Below, in pieces: positions 34,704-45,698 of a DNA stretch of 64,000 bases. The position numbers and the translations under genes are program-made. Origin of the DNA: Setomelanomma holmii (taxonomy: Eukaryota; Ascomycota; Dothideomycetes; Pleosporales; Phaeosphaeriaceae); assembly GCA_010015745.1 (NCBI GenBank), contig ML978211.1, positions 62,001 to 126,000 on the forward strand, given 5' to 3'. Below the pieces are notes generated by a model. It was not told where the DNA came from. It was given only the letters and a program-made list of their open reading frames with translations, and ran no database searches. Every line of letters starts with the position of its first letter. Within the stretch, counting starts at the first letter, position 1.

Positions 34704-35543
34704 TCAGCGGTAATATATCTTGTATTTTGCCTTTTTGCAGAGTTCGCGATGTAGAACTTTCGATGGCATCCCTTCCAGCCAGGATTCCTTCTCTTCCTTC
34801 CACCGTTTCACCCCGCTCTTGAACGCGCGTTCCATCGCGGCAACATCCTCCTCCATTGTTTCGAGTCGCTGAACAAGACCGACGTGTGAGGTGTTTGTCG
34901 GAATCAGGTTCAGCGCTTCGAAAAGTCCTGGCTTGGCGCTCTCACTTGGGGTGTGAATATCGTGCCTCGTCATTAGGTGATATTCAGCGAGAGCCCCGCC
35001 AACACCAGAATCAAGCGACCAACTATACTCGGTACTGTTGATGTCGTTCATTATCGAGGCTTTTAATGCTTCGAAAGGATCCGTGATATCGAAGTCCAGA
35101 GGAGCCGGTGGTGCTTGAAAACAATGGCGACAGAGCCAGAATAAGCCTTGTTGATACTTGACGCCGGGTTTCATGACTGGAGCCCCATGATCCCATATCC
35201 ACCCGACGAGGTAATCCGTTGAGAAAGTTGGGTCCAGCGTGCATGTCCGTTTGGGGTGATAGAGCCAAGAGTAGTCGCGTGGCGGAGGCTTTGGGGTCTG
35301 CGCCTCTGTCGAATCAACATCAGAAATTGGCGGAGATATCTCAGTGCTGATAATTCTGGGGTCGAGAGAGTCTATTCTGGTCGCCGCTGACTTCCTGTCC
35401 TCGACATCTTCTGTTGAGGTGCTGGAGCCTGTGCCATCGAAATTTGGTTTGGGTGTGCGCCTCGGGCTTGGCGGAGCCTCTTGCTTGATGGTGACTTGTA
35501 ATTCGGGTCGACAACAGGTCTTAGCACGTTTCGATGGTCGCAT
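34704..35543 (-). CDS. BED-like zinc-finger protein, hAT-derived
   Basis: 279 residues from MRPSKRAKTC; the frame is open 38 codons further up. Residues 1-90 are basic then Ser/Pro/Thr-rich. Residues 111-195 look like the N-terminal BED finger of fungal hAT transposases: YLVGWIWDHGAPV, WLCRHC (C138, C141), then EYHLMTRHDI (H189, H194), giving C-x2-C-x47-H-x4-H. The C-terminal 60 residues form a likely coiled coil (RLETMEEDVAAMERAFKSGV). No catalytic DDE region or dimerisation domain follows and I saw no terminal inverted repeats, so this is either a truncated element or a host gene made from the DNA-binding part of one. Confidence 0.6.
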   Translation of the reverse strand: MRPSKRAKTCCRPELQVTIKQEAPPSPRRTPKPNFDGTGSSTSTEDVEDRKSAATRIDSLDPRIISTEISPPISDVDSTEAQTPKPPPRDYSWLYHPKRTCTLDPTFSTDYLVGWIWDHGAPVMKPGVKYQQGLFWLCRHCFQAPPAPLDFDITDPFEALKASIMNDINSTEYSWSLDSGVGGALAEYHLMTRHDIHTPSESAKPGLFEALNLIPTNTSHVGLVQRLETMEEDVAAMERAFKSGVKRWKEEKESWLEGMPSKVLHRELCKKAKYKIYYR

Positions 35544-35738
35544 AGTCCCTCCGGATACGTAGTGATGCGATCGTGGAATTGTCTGATGGTGTGAGGTTGA
35601 GATGATGCGGCGCGTTCGGAGGCTAAGACGCGACCCGGAAACGCTACGACGAATCAAGGCTAGGCGGTGGACACATACCCCTGAGCCGTCCGTGCACTAG
35701 GCATGCCTAGATCTGATCATCATCAAATTCATGGATGC

Positions 35739-36899
35739 TCAATCTTTACTATTTCCCCCAAGACGCACAGTGCCTGGTCGTTGAAGGCCGATATCTTTCT
35801 CTTCGTCATACCACTTGTCGTGTGTTCTCAAACCCACCGGACCCGTTGGACCCCAGACATGCTTTCTCTTCTTACCGCCATTTCCCTGCCTGCGCCTGAG
35901 CCACTGCAAAGGCCACCATAGACCATCGCAGTATGTGGACAGAGGTGCTCGATCAAGCATACGCCGAAGAGCCACAAGCACGATGAGGAAACCAAACCAA
36001 GCAAACACTAGATACACCAGTGGCGTGAACGTCTCAAACAATCCCGAAAGCAATATGAACGGAATGGCTATGAACGGTCCCAAAGGTACAAGTAGTGCTC
36101 TGCGAATCGGCCAAGTGCGTGACGCCAGGTCGCCCGCGAGATGCTTCACGACCAGTCGTGTATGGTCGAAAGTAGCCACGACCTGGAAAGAAGCCAGAAA
36201 GTCCGATCCCTTCTGGTGGATGACCATGTACTCGTAAACCATGTTCCGTAGAAGGATCTGATCCGCGGTGTTTTCCGAAAACCGTTGGACGTGTTCAGTG
36301 GCGTTCAGAGCTGCTGCGACATATCCGCCTCTCCAAAACTCCACGATACCTGGCTTAGGAACCACCGCATGTACAGCGAACGAGACCTGGAAATTGTGCA
36401 TAGTGTAGTGGAGCAGTCTCTGGTCCACAGTATTGAACCAGGGCATGCTGATTTCCTCGTCCGGGCTGCCTCCTGGAACCCCTCCAAACTCGATCGGGTC
36501 GGAAAAGTAAGGCGTCCAACTCTTTCCTGTTTCGGGTCTGTTGCTTTCATTCCATTCTGCCGCGTTTTGAAGACAGCGTGTCAAGTTGGTGGCAGGATAC
36601 TCGTCGTAGTAAGCTGTGCCCACTAGGAAGTCGCCTTTTGATGCAACAAGGCGCCAATGGAAAAGCACATCAGTGCATTCTGAGCACTCCCCTGAGTAGA
36701 CGCGCTCCGGATGCCTCAAAAAGGGCATATAAGGCACACTAGTTATGACTGTGTTTCCCGCTTGCAGCCTCTTTTGAATGTAGGTTTCACGCTGATGTGG
36801 TGGGATACCAAAGGAGGGTAGGAAGAAAAACATGCCCAGCATGACAAGCCAAGGCAATGTGATTACTTTCAAACACCTGCAGGGCGATATTCGGGGCAT
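35739..36899 (-). CDS. Orphan membrane protein
   Basis: 386 residues from MPRISPCRCL; the frame is open 41 codons further upstream. A signal-anchor-like span sits near residues 12-30 (VITLPWLVMLGMFFFLPSF). A lumenal-looking region of about 220 residues follows, with CSECTDVLF, several N-x-S/T sites and FWRGGYVAAALNATEHV. Two adjoining spans come near 290-335 (PLGPFIAIPFILLSGLF; LVYLVFAWFGFLIVLVAL), and the tail is basic and presumably cytosolic (RRRQGNGGKKRKH). I do not recognise the family. The long uninterrupted frame with a coherent topology makes it likely to be coding. Confidence 0.65.
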   Translation of the reverse strand: MPRISPCRCLKVITLPWLVMLGMFFFLPSFGIPPHQRETYIQKRLQAGNTVITSVPYMPFLRHPERVYSGECSECTDVLFHWRLVASKGDFLVGTAYYDEYPATNLTRCLQNAAEWNESNRPETGKSWTPYFSDPIEFGGVPGGSPDEEISMPWFNTVDQRLLHYTMHNFQVSFAVHAVVPKPGIVEFWRGGYVAAALNATEHVQRFSENTADQILLRNMVYEYMVIHQKGSDFLASFQVVATFDHTRLVVKHLAGDLASRTWPIRRALLVPLGPFIAIPFILLSGLFETFTPLVYLVFAWFGFLIVLVALRRMLDRAPLSTYCDGLWWPLQWLRRRQGNGGKKRKHVWGPTGPVGLRTHDKWYDEEKDIGLQRPGTVRLGGNSKD

Positions 36900-37869
36900 T
36901 TTAAAACTATGAGGCAAGTGAGGTTGAGGTTCAGGAGAATGTGTGGCGATTGGAGGATCGTTGTAGGATCCTGTCGGTTGGAGCTTGGGCCTCAAGGTGG
37001 CGCCTCGCGCAGGCAACCACAACCGTCTCGACTACCCTCCAGCACCCGACACAGATCACATTTTGTTACAGAGTACCTTAGCAATGAACAAGATCAAGAA
37101 CCTCGGCTTTGTTCATGGTGTTGTCATAATATAGAAAGAATTCGTATGCAAGCAGCTCAGGATTGAGCCCGTAAAGCCGAAGGACTACCTATGTAGCTCG
37201 GAAAGAGAAACATTCGCAGTCACAGCCCGAAGTAGCGAATGGTGCTTGTCTCATCCGAACGTGAGACTGAGATTGGACTCTTGCGCTACCAATAGCCCTG
37301 GATGCGCTGCTGTACGGTTCCATGCATGCATGACCCACTGTAAGACGCTTCTCGACAAATAAAGCGGTCCATCTGTACTCCATGACCCTCCAATCGAGGC
37401 GTCTTAAAATCGCCTTGTGATGACCATATAGCCGCCACCAGGCCTTGCAATAATTGTGCTAGATAAAGTAAAGGTTCTCTCTCCATATTACCCTCTCGCA
37501 ACACCCTGTATAACCTCAGAGACTTTTGTCTGTAGCAACTGCAATAGGCAAAATCCCTCGAAGATATCTAGACTTCAGTAAGACGGCAAAATCGTGGCTG
37601 ATTGAAGTTTGAGATGGTGGAGCTGAGCGGGCACGAATTGATGCGACACCTGGTGCCGCTAATCATTGGAATTTGTCAGCCTTCAGTGTGGACACTCCGT
37701 TGATCCAACAAAGCAATACAGGAGCCCTTGTTTTGACGAGTTGGCTGAAGGATTGGCCCATTAGACTCAGTGGAGCGGCAGTTTGAGACTGCCCAGCCTT
37801 CTCACATACCGCGATTAGACGACGAACCGTTGCTGTTGGGTTGTAAATCCCCGGAGCAAGCCTTTGGAT
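36900..37869. other. Spacer
   Basis: Upstream of the orphan membrane protein and downstream of MTQ1, both minus strand. Only short frames. No gene or repeat seen. Confidence 0.4.
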
Positions 37870-39072
37870 CTATCGTGGCATTCTGAAATTGTGGCCACCA
37901 TAGCTTTGGAAAAGACGACGCGCATCATCTTGGTCCACAGTTACCGACTTTTTGCCCAACCACGACGCACCTAGTCCGCGCCAACACACCACTGATCGGG
38001 CATTGCCATCACCCAGGACTAGTACTTCGTCGTGCTCTGCCAAAGCTTCTGTGGTCTGATCTGGATCCTCTCTCCAAATCTCGATGCCATCGAATATGTC
38101 AAGCTCACGCGCAAGCTGCGCGACTCGAAGAGCCTGGGCGAGATCTGCGATCTCCAGCAGCACTATCTTGGCTTCCACGTCTCGCGAGATCTTGAGTAAG
38201 CGTGGATAGAACAAGTCGCCTTGCTGTGTGTCGTCCTGATTAGTCGTGGGCTGAGGTACTAGCGCAAGTTTTGGCTCGTAGCCTCGAACAGAGCGCGTTG
38301 TGGTTTTCCAGTATTCCGAGGGTGATATGTATGGCGGATTAGAGATCATGATATCCCAGAACGGAGGTAACCCATTGTGGTTGAGCGCAGTCTTCAAAGG
38401 CAGACGGCCTGCGACCTGGTCTGCGAAAGGATCGACTAGGACATCTGCCTTCATGAGCTGCATGCGACCTTTATATGGGGATAACTCGCTCTTGCAAAGC
38501 TTGTGCATATTACAGTGGGCTAGGTGAAGGGCTTTGTTCGAGACATCGACTCCCAACGCGCGTACTTGGATATCGTCGCGAGCTCTGTGCAGCTCGTGTC
38601 GGAAGAGAAGAGGAATGCAGCCGGTGCCGGTGCAGAGATCTAAAAGACGAAGTTCACGTGGAAGCGATTGCGCATTGCGAAGAAGGTTCACAAGACGTGT
38701 AACGGATGCCGCTGTATCTTGCCTATTTCATGATCAATCAGCCATGGCGAACACGATAAAGCACAACACGCACCTCGGTATCAGCACTCCAGGCCTGCAC
38801 CTGATTTCCAGATCACCAAAGTACTCAGTACCCAATATATACTGTATTGGCTTCCCCGAAGCTCTTTCCAGGACCAATTGGCGCAACAAAGAGCCCTTGG
38901 CTAACGTGTCTCCGCGCGCGCGACGCGTTTTCGCAACTTTGTCGAAATGTTCACGTAGCCATCGTAGCTCGTTTTGCGCGGCGTGGATGTCGCGACACGG
39001 CGCAAGCAAGGCCGGTAAGAAAGGATCTATCGTGTGCGCTTTACGGAGGAGCGAGTTGGGGATGCGCGGCAT
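37870..39072 (-). CDS. MTQ1: Mitochondrial release-factor glutamine methyltransferase
   Basis: Exons 39072-38774 and 38722-37870 (intron GTGCGT...AATAG), 383 residues. This is a HemK/PrmC-type enzyme: an N-terminal helical domain with GKPIQYILGTEYFGDLEI, VLIPR immediately at the intron, the AdoMet-binding LLDLCTGTGCIPLL, GVDVSNKALHLA, and the signature ISNPPYISPSEYW that binds the target glutamine. A C-terminal extension beyond ARSVVCWRG is species-specific. Fungal Mtq1 methylates the GGQ glutamine of the mitochondrial release factor. The cytosolic paralogue Mtq2 lacks the N-terminal domain, so Mtq1 is the better match. Confidence 0.9.
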
Positions 39073-39458
39073 GACAATCGCGAGGTGCGCATGTTGGTGT
39101 GAAAGGCGATGTCACTAGCGCGAGATGATCCCGAGAAGGAACCTTGCATGCCCTTTCCACAATATCCCCAAACGCCAACGTAGATGACTTCAGTACCGCA
39201 ATTGACTTCAAAGCGAAAGCAAATGAAACAACCAATGCTGAAGGTCAAGTACATTCGAGCTTCTCTACATGTAGGTGTTGCATCAATTGGCAAAGTCAAG
39301 CTCGAACCGTTCAGTCCTCACCAGAATCTTAGCAGCTCAAACAAAGAGTTGTCATTATTCGTCAATCGCACGCTCATGTTTCAGCCTCGGTGCTGAGTCC
39401 TCGGCAACCATCTCTCAGAAATCCATGCCATCATATATCGAACCCAGTCCTTCCCGCC
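39073..39458. promoter_or_regulatory. MTQ1 promoter and MFS trailer
   Basis: 386 bases between the MTQ1 start and the end of the transporter frame, both minus strand. No defined elements recognised. Confidence 0.35.
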
Positions 39459-41129
39459 CTAGTCCCGTGTAACCCCAACCTCAGCAGCAACTTTCTCGCT
39501 CCTTGGCACCTCTACTTCTTTTTCCGTCTCAATACTCTTTCTGGCCTCTGTATCCACTACAGCCCCCGTGCTCCTATACTTTCGAAATTGCCTTGCAGGC
39601 AACCTCTTCTCGAACATCTCATCAATCTCCTCAAACGTACGGTTCTTAACCTCAGGCAGGAAGAAGAAAACCCAAGTGGCGCCAATAACGCATGACGGAA
39701 ACCATATAAAACCGTATCGAGGACCCCAGTTGAGTGAGGTAGGGTTGATAAAGTAGGGCGCAGTGAAGGTGGTGAGCCATGCGCCTGCGAAGCCAACGGC
39801 GGCAGCGAGTCCAAATGTATGTGAGCGCAAGCGTTGAGTGGGTAGGTCGCCACCGCAAAGCCAGGCATAGGTGTTTATCATGCCATTGTAGCTGAACATG
39901 TATATGCCCGTCAGACCGACCGTGACTTTACCGGTCGATTTAGCGCCCGGATATTTGTGGTATACACAGGCGATATTCAGTTGCAAGCACCCGCAGACGA
40001 GCAGGCCGGTCATGGGCAGGATACTTCGGTTGCCGAAGCGCACTACAATGAATGAGTTTGCGATGAAGGCGAGGATGGAGATTGCGCTGAGGACGTTGGA
40101 CATGGCGAAGGGGTCGGAGACTTTGGCCATTTGGAGGAAGTAGGCTTTGAATGCTGGATTGCGTTAGTATATGTTGAATCGGTGCATGGGAAGGAAGGAG
40201 TTTACCAATGATGAACATGGAGCCCGATGCAGCTTGGAGTAAGACAGCACAGACGGCGAGTGTGGTGCGGCGGCGGTCGACAGGGTTGCTGAAGAGATCG
40301 AGCCAGCCAACGCCAGAGGTACTTTGCTTTTCTCGCTCAATAGCATCGCGAATCGCGGTTGCTTCTGCCAGGCTGTCGTGAGTCTTTGGTCGTAGCCATT
40401 CCAGCGCTTTGACGCCTTCTTCGAAGCGGTCTTGTAGGATCAACCAGCGTGGTGACTTTGGAATGAACCATACGGTGCAGATAATGATTAAGGGGAAGAT
40501 TTAGATCAGACCCAATGGAATTAGGTATGCTGACTTGTCGGGTCGCTTTGCAGTTGCCCAGTCCACGATTGTGCCGATCAGAGTACCAAAGGAGACAAAG
40601 AAGTTAAAGGCCGTCAAGAACACACCGCGGAATTCTGCTGTGCTCGACTCCTGGAGATATAGTTGGGCGAATGTCATGAAGTATCCGTTTGCGAGACCGA
40701 TGATAAGACGGCCTGCGTACAGCGCTCCGATATTCTCGGTCGTCATCATGATGATGTTCGCAACGAAGCAGGTAACGCATGCAAGAGCGAGACATGCTCG
40801 TCGCCCAAAGCATGTTGAGGGGACACCTGCAATCGCAGAGCTGACGAATGCACCAAGTGTCATCAGTGATGAGATGAGCTGCTGGCGCTCAGTCGTGATA
40901 TTCCATCCTGTAGGGCTTTTTGGAGAGCGGTATCCGAAGACCTGCAAGAGTCAGCAATGGAAGTAGGGAGAACTATAGTACACACCTGACGGTATCCCCT
41001 CATAGCCTGTAGCCCTCCAATCATACCAAAATCAAACGCATACTGGAACGGGCTTAGGATCACAATCCCACACGCTAGAAACAGCTTCGAATGGCTTCGC
41101 CATGAGTCTCCTTTATTGACGTCGGTCAT
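39459..41129 (-). pseudogene. MFS sugar transporter with internal stop
   Basis: Exons 41129-40986, 40941-40206 and 40153-39459 join in phase to 524 codons with one stop, a TAA at 40503-40501 (codon 195). The frame is otherwise intact. Sugar-porter features are seen on both sides: QYAFDFGMIGGLQAM, CFGRRACLALACVTC, GRLIIGLANGYFMTF, LYLQESSTAEFRGVF, then PKSPRWLI, VDRRRTTLAV and FFLPEVKNRTFEEIDEMFE. The stop falls in IPLGLI*IFPLIIICTVW, in a span where relatives usually have Tyr or another residue, so one base change could explain it. I found no splice choice that removes it without losing PKSPRW. It is a recent pseudogene, a read-through case or a sequence error. Confidence 0.75.
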
Positions 41130-41969
41130 GGTGAGTTCAGGAAGTCGCGTTGAAGTCGGCCGTGCTAATCACGCACGTTTGGATTTGTAGATATGGGCCC
41201 CTTATAGCTCTTCAGTAGATCACTGCCCAGGATGGATGAAGTCCGCCGCATGCATGGCAGGCGCATTTACCCATCTGCCGAACAGTATGCCAAGATGCAT
41301 CTCGTTATGACCCCACACTCTGTGATATGGTTCGAGAGCCAAGGGGCGGAAGCGACTTGGCAACTTGTACGGACTGGATGTGGGGAGCGCAACGTTGCTG
41401 GCAGGAGCGATAATGCGAGGACGGTGTACTTGGATGTTTTGCTGATCTGGAAGAATGACGTAGGATGGAGAAGGCATTGATAGACGCGGTTCCAGGTACT
41501 TGGGTCATGTATTGAAAACAGACCGACTGAGTATACTTTTTTGAGGCGTCGCCTTACACTGCCGCTAAAAAAGGCGTTGGTGGTGCTGGCTAGCTCTTCC
41601 CCACCATACGTGAATGCGCATTGCCGGAGTGCCAATAATGACTATTATGGTGGCTTGAAGCTTCTGTGTCGGCCCCATCGTACAGACGCCTTTTGAGGAA
41701 ATGTTTTTGCGTGAGCAAGATGCGTTGTGCACGTTTAGTCAGTAAGGTTGGGGAAGTACGGGGTGCAGGGCTAGCAGCAAGGTTAGGGCGGAAAGAGCAG
41801 GCGGGGAAGGAAAGCTTGTCCTCAGAAATTTGGGACGCCTGACTTTTTGCAGCCAATTTCGAAAACGGTACGGTCTAACGGATGTTTTTCAGGTCACAGT
41901 CTAACACGGGGTATCATTGCAACTTGTGTACTGTGTGAGTCGAACACCGGTCTTGGACTATATCAAACT
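41130..41969. other. Spacer between transporter and DHR1
   Basis: Small frames at 41232-41480 (plus, 82 codons) and 41267-41635 (minus) overlap and have no domain. Nothing supported. Includes the transporter promoter and the DHR1 trailer. Confidence 0.4.
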
Positions 41970-44900
41970 TCATCCAAGAACCTTCTCAATCAACCACCTC
42001 CCACCGCCATCCTTCCTCTGCACCACCCTCCTCACACCCAACCCCCACCCCTGACTCTCTTTCTCCCCCACCAGACTCAACTCGACCTCACATTCTCTCC
42101 TTCCCGACTTGCCTGGCATGTCCACAATCTTGCCTTTAGGCTTTGACGCCGCCAACAGCGGCGTATTGAGCGCGATATTGATGATTTGCGGCCTCGTAAT
42201 TGGCGTAAGGGGGTGTAGTCTAGTCTTGGGTGTCTTAGAGCCGTTGATAACAGATGCGGACGCGCGTTGCAAGTGCGAGTAGATGATATACCCAGGCATT
42301 TTGGCAGGTGGTGTGCGCGCCAGCAAACTACTTGGGTGCAAGTAGACATACGGATTATCAGTGCGATCTGCTTGAGAGCTGAAAAGCGTTACGTATGGTA
42401 CTTCGATCGCAGTCTTAGGTTTTCGATGGAGTTCTGGAGGCACGGGAGCCAAGTCGGCACGCATGGCGATCTGGTCGATGAAGCCTGCTGCGCATATCTG
42501 TGTCAAGATGTTGATGCTGCTATCTGACTGCGCGGGGAGTTTGGGGTTGTAGGTGGAGATAGCTGTGGGACGATGAGCGCGGACGATGTTGGTGAGTTGA
42601 TGCCGGAGTTGAGCTGCTTCGTTCATGGCTTTGGCGTTGAGGAACATGTCTTCACAGAAACCTTGTGTATCAGACTCATATGCGTATGCACAGATAGCAT
42701 GGCTGAGCTTGATGCAATCACTCTGTTTGGCGTTGACCGCAAGCTTGGCTTGAGCAGCATTGTAGGCTTTGCGCGTGCGGGAGCGCTCTTCGGCTTCGAT
42801 GTTGTCTTGTTCGGTGCGAATGGCGTCAGGGTCCTGAATAGGTTCACGCAGACCAAGCTTGTTCTCCGGGATGATGAGTTCAGGTACTGAGAGCGCAGCC
42901 ACAAGCGCAATGGTCTCTGCAGTCAGTCTTTGTGCTACTCCCATGGCCACCATGCGGGCGAAGCGAGGATTGAGAGGGTAGAGTGAAAGCTCGTGCCCAA
43001 GCTTGGTGACTTTACCATCGACTGAAAGTGCGCCCAGGTACGATAGTAGGTTCTCAGCTTTTTGCAAGCTCTCGCGATCTGGCGGTGTAGGGAACGGGAA
43101 GTTGACCACAGGAGCTCCCATACTTTTAAGCTGCAGCACGACACCCTCGAGCGGCGTTCTTGAGATCTCCGGAGCGGCATACTCGTCGAAATCTCGCTCA
43201 AAGACTGCAGAGGAATACAGACGATAGCAGTGACCAGGACCTGTACGACCAGCACGACCAGAACGCTGATTTGCGCTAGCTTTGCTGATCCAGCCAACTT
43301 CGAAGCTTTGCACACCTGTGATAAGATCGTATTTCTTCTCTTTTGCACGTCCGCAATCAAATACGTAGCGGATGCCAGGTATTGTCAAACTCGTTTCTGC
43401 GACGTTGGTGGCCAGGACTATAAGCCGAGAGCCATCTGGTGGTGGTTCGAAGACGCGCAACTGCTGGTTGGTTGGTAGCTGCGAGTAGAGTGGCAGGACG
43501 TGGACAATCATGACCGTGTCTTCTGGCTTTTCATCTTCGATCTCAAACTCCCTGTCGTCCTCATCATCTAATCCCAAGATTTCCGAGTCTTCGGAATCCG
43601 ATCCGTCATTATCTTCGTAGTCTTGGTCCTTGGTATCCAACTCGATATCTCCAGCTTCAAGTGGAGTATCCGTTGGTGACACTACGACCTTCCCAGCGTT
43701 TACCTCGTGACCTTGCGTAGAGGCAAAACTCTGTTTCAGCCGCTTTGCAAGATGTGCGATCTCGTTTTGACCCGTGAGAAACACGAGTATACCGCCCTTT
43801 GGTAGCTTGCGATGCCCTCGCAATACTTTGCGAAACATCTCCTCGGCGTAGTCCCGTTGCGTCCGACGACTGAAATGATTGGTAACAGCATATTGCCGCC
43901 CTTCTGCCTTGATAAGCGGCGGGGGCAGGCCTCGAAAAAGTCGGTCGTTCTCTGTGAAATCTGAAATGCGCAATGTCGCAGACATGATGACCAACTTGAG
44001 AGGCTTCACTTTCGGGTCCTCCTTCGCCATCTGAGATCGAAGGTCTACAATCCTGCTAAGCATGCCTATCAGAATATCTGTGTTTACGCTGCGCTCGTGG
44101 GCCTCGTCAATGACGATTGCAGAATACTTTGTCAACACGAAGTCTTGAGTGATCTCGCGCAATAGCACTCCGTCTGTCATGAATTTCACAGCCGTCTTTG
44201 CACTTGTCGTCGTGTCGAACCGAATCTGGTAAGCGACTTTCGAGCCGTGCTCGCTCAGCTCGTCGCCAACACGCTTCGCCATGCTCACTGCAGCGACTCG
44301 TCGCGGCTGGGTCACTCCGATCATGCCTGGCGTGGGTCCATCTGGCGCGCCATATCCTGCTTCGTAGAGGAACTGCGGCACCTGGGTTGTCTTACCACTG
44401 CCAGTAGCACCCCAGATCACCACCGCATCGTTATTGTGTATTGCTTCCATAATCTTCTGTTCTTCGGCTATGATCGGTAATTGCAGCCGTGAGTCTTGAA
44501 TTTCGGATGACCTCTCAACCGTTACACTGAAAGCTTTCCGTGTCGCATCGGTAGCTGTGTTCGTCTCTAGCTCTGGAGGTAGCGGATCCTGCTCGGGCGC
44601 CCTTGGCTTGAAGTTTGCGGGTCTTGGGGGAATAGCGTGCGATAGATTGTTCGTCGGAACGAAACCAAGTGCCTGATTTCTTTGCTGGGTAGCCCATGCT
44701 TTGAAAGCGGATGTCTTCTCCTTCTTCGCAGCTTTGCTGTCCTCATCTCGGCTAGTCTCGCTGTCGCTCTCGCTGTCGCTCTCGCTGTCATCTTCTGAGC
44801 CTTCTTCCTCTGAGTCCTCTACTTCTTCTGAATCTGATCCTGGTGCCTCTTCTTCCTCCTCGGATTCACCATTCAGGCTTTCGGATGCCGCGCTCGTAGA

Positions 44901-45698
44901 GTCGTCCTCGCTGTGCTCGTCATCTTCCGTGTCCTCACCACCTGAGCTAAACCCTTCCCATGCTACCTCTTCCTCAATGACCAAAGGCTTGTCTTTTCCT
45001 TTCCTGCGCTTTCGTACTTGTATCATGGGTCTGCCCAACTCATCTACTTCTAGCGGGCGCTTCAGACCGCCGCCGAAAAGGCTAGTGATCTGTGGTGCTG
45101 TAGAGGTGGCTGTAGGAGGTTTTGGCTCATGCTCGATTTCTGGTGATGAGGAAGGCGATGGTCGCGTACGTTTTGCTGCCTGTGAAGGCTTCGTGGGAGG
45201 CTGTGGTGCGTGTTGTTGGACTTTTTTAGACTGCTCATCGCTCTTAGAGCCATGTCCTGGCTCGAACTCTCTGAACGGTCGCTCTTCGAACAGTAATTGC
45301 CCATTCTTCTCTACGTCTATGCCAGCCTTTCTCTCAGCTAACGCGCGCCTGAGAGCTTCTCGCTTCGAGTCTGACCCACTCCCAAGCTTCTTCGAGCTTT
45401 GGAACAAGCTTGTGTCAACCTTATGTGCAGCCAACTTCTTGAGCAGGGCGAGGTTCTCCTCCTTCTTTAACTTGGTGTCCACATATTTGTCCAATCGTTT
45501 CTTCTTTTTCTGGCTAATCTTGCCTTGCGATTCGCGCACAAGCTCCTCCTTCAAGGCCTTTTTCTTGTCCTCCCGCTCGCGTTGCTCAGCCGGCAGTATT
45601 TGTTCCGCGTTCGCTTCGGCATCGTTTTGTTGCGGGTGCGACGATTTCTGACGTGCAATGACTTTATGTTTCCGTTGTCGAGGTACAAATTTGGGCAT
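41970..45698 (-). CDS. ECM16: DEAH-box RNA helicase Dhr1/Ecm16 (DHX37)
   Basis: Uninterrupted 1242 residues from MPKFVPRQRKHKV; the frame continues 17 codons upstream but the family begins here. Residues 1-240 are basic with a coiled coil, and 245-320 are a Ser/Glu/Asp stretch. The helicase core has GATGSGKT (430-437), DEAH (531-534), SATLRISDF, the large acidic insertion typical of Dhr1 between the RecA domains (near DTKDQDYEDNDGSDSEDSE), TNVAETSLTIPGIRYV, and QRSGRAGRTGPGHCYRL. Winged-helix, ratchet and OB-fold regions follow. Dhr1 unwinds U3 snoRNA from pre-18S rRNA during small-subunit assembly in the nucleolus. It faces the PAC3 gene head to head, 222 bases away. Confidence 0.95.
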   Translation of the reverse strand: MPKFVPRQRKHKVIARQKSSHPQQNDAEANAEQILPAEQREREDKKKALKEELVRESQGKISQKKKKRLDKYVDTKLKKEENLALLKKLAAHKVDTSLFQSSKKLGSGSDSKREALRRALAERKAGIDVEKNGQLLFEERPFREFEPGHGSKSDEQSKKVQQHAPQPPTKPSQAAKRTRPSPSSSPEIEHEPKPPTATSTAPQITSLFGGGLKRPLEVDELGRPMIQVRKRRKGKDKPLVIEEEVAWEGFSSGGEDTEDDEHSEDDSTSAASESLNGESEEEEEAPGSDSEEVEDSEEEGSEDDSESDSESDSETSRDEDSKAAKKEKTSAFKAWATQQRNQALGFVPTNNLSHAIPPRPANFKPRAPEQDPLPPELETNTATDATRKAFSVTVERSSEIQDSRLQLPIIAEEQKIMEAIHNNDAVVIWGATGSGKTTQVPQFLYEAGYGAPDGPTPGMIGVTQPRRVAAVSMAKRVGDELSEHGSKVAYQIRFDTTTSAKTAVKFMTDGVLLREITQDFVLTKYSAIVIDEAHERSVNTDILIGMLSRIVDLRSQMAKEDPKVKPLKLVIMSATLRISDFTENDRLFRGLPPPLIKAEGRQYAVTNHFSRRTQRDYAEEMFRKVLRGHRKLPKGGILVFLTGQNEIAHLAKRLKQSFASTQGHEVNAGKVVVSPTDTPLEAGDIELDTKDQDYEDNDGSDSEDSEILGLDDEDDREFEIEDEKPEDTVMIVHVLPLYSQLPTNQQLRVFEPPPDGSRLIVLATNVAETSLTIPGIRYVFDCGRAKEKKYDLITGVQSFEVGWISKASANQRSGRAGRTGPGHCYRLYSSAVFERDFDEYAAPEISRTPLEGVVLQLKSMGAPVVNFPFPTPPDRESLQKAENLLSYLGALSVDGKVTKLGHELSLYPLNPRFARMVAMGVAQRLTAETIALVAALSVPELIIPENKLGLREPIQDPDAIRTEQDNIEAEERSRTRKAYNAAQAKLAVNAKQSDCIKLSHAICAYAYESDTQGFCEDMFLNAKAMNEAAQLRHQLTNIVRAHRPTAISTYNPKLPAQSDSSINILTQICAAGFIDQIAMRADLAPVPPELHRKPKTAIEVPYVTLFSSQADRTDNPYVYLHPSSLLARTPPAKMPGYIIYSHLQRASASVINGSKTPKTRLHPLTPITRPQIINIALNTPLLAASKPKGKIVDMPGKSGRRECEVELSLVGEKESQGWGLGVRRVVQRKDGGGRWLIEKVLG

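Noticed and set aside
41232..41480. 82-codon plus-strand frame
   Set aside because: Too short, unmatched and overlapped by antisense frames of similar size.
44755..44790. Repeats of CTCGCTGTCGCT as a microsatellite
   Set aside because: Lies within ECM16 coding sequence and encodes a Ser-Asp-Ser-Glu run typical of this protein.
44701..45651. 316-codon Ser-rich plus-strand frame
   Set aside because: Antisense shadow of the Ser/Glu/Asp-rich region of ECM16; the long frame comes from codon composition.
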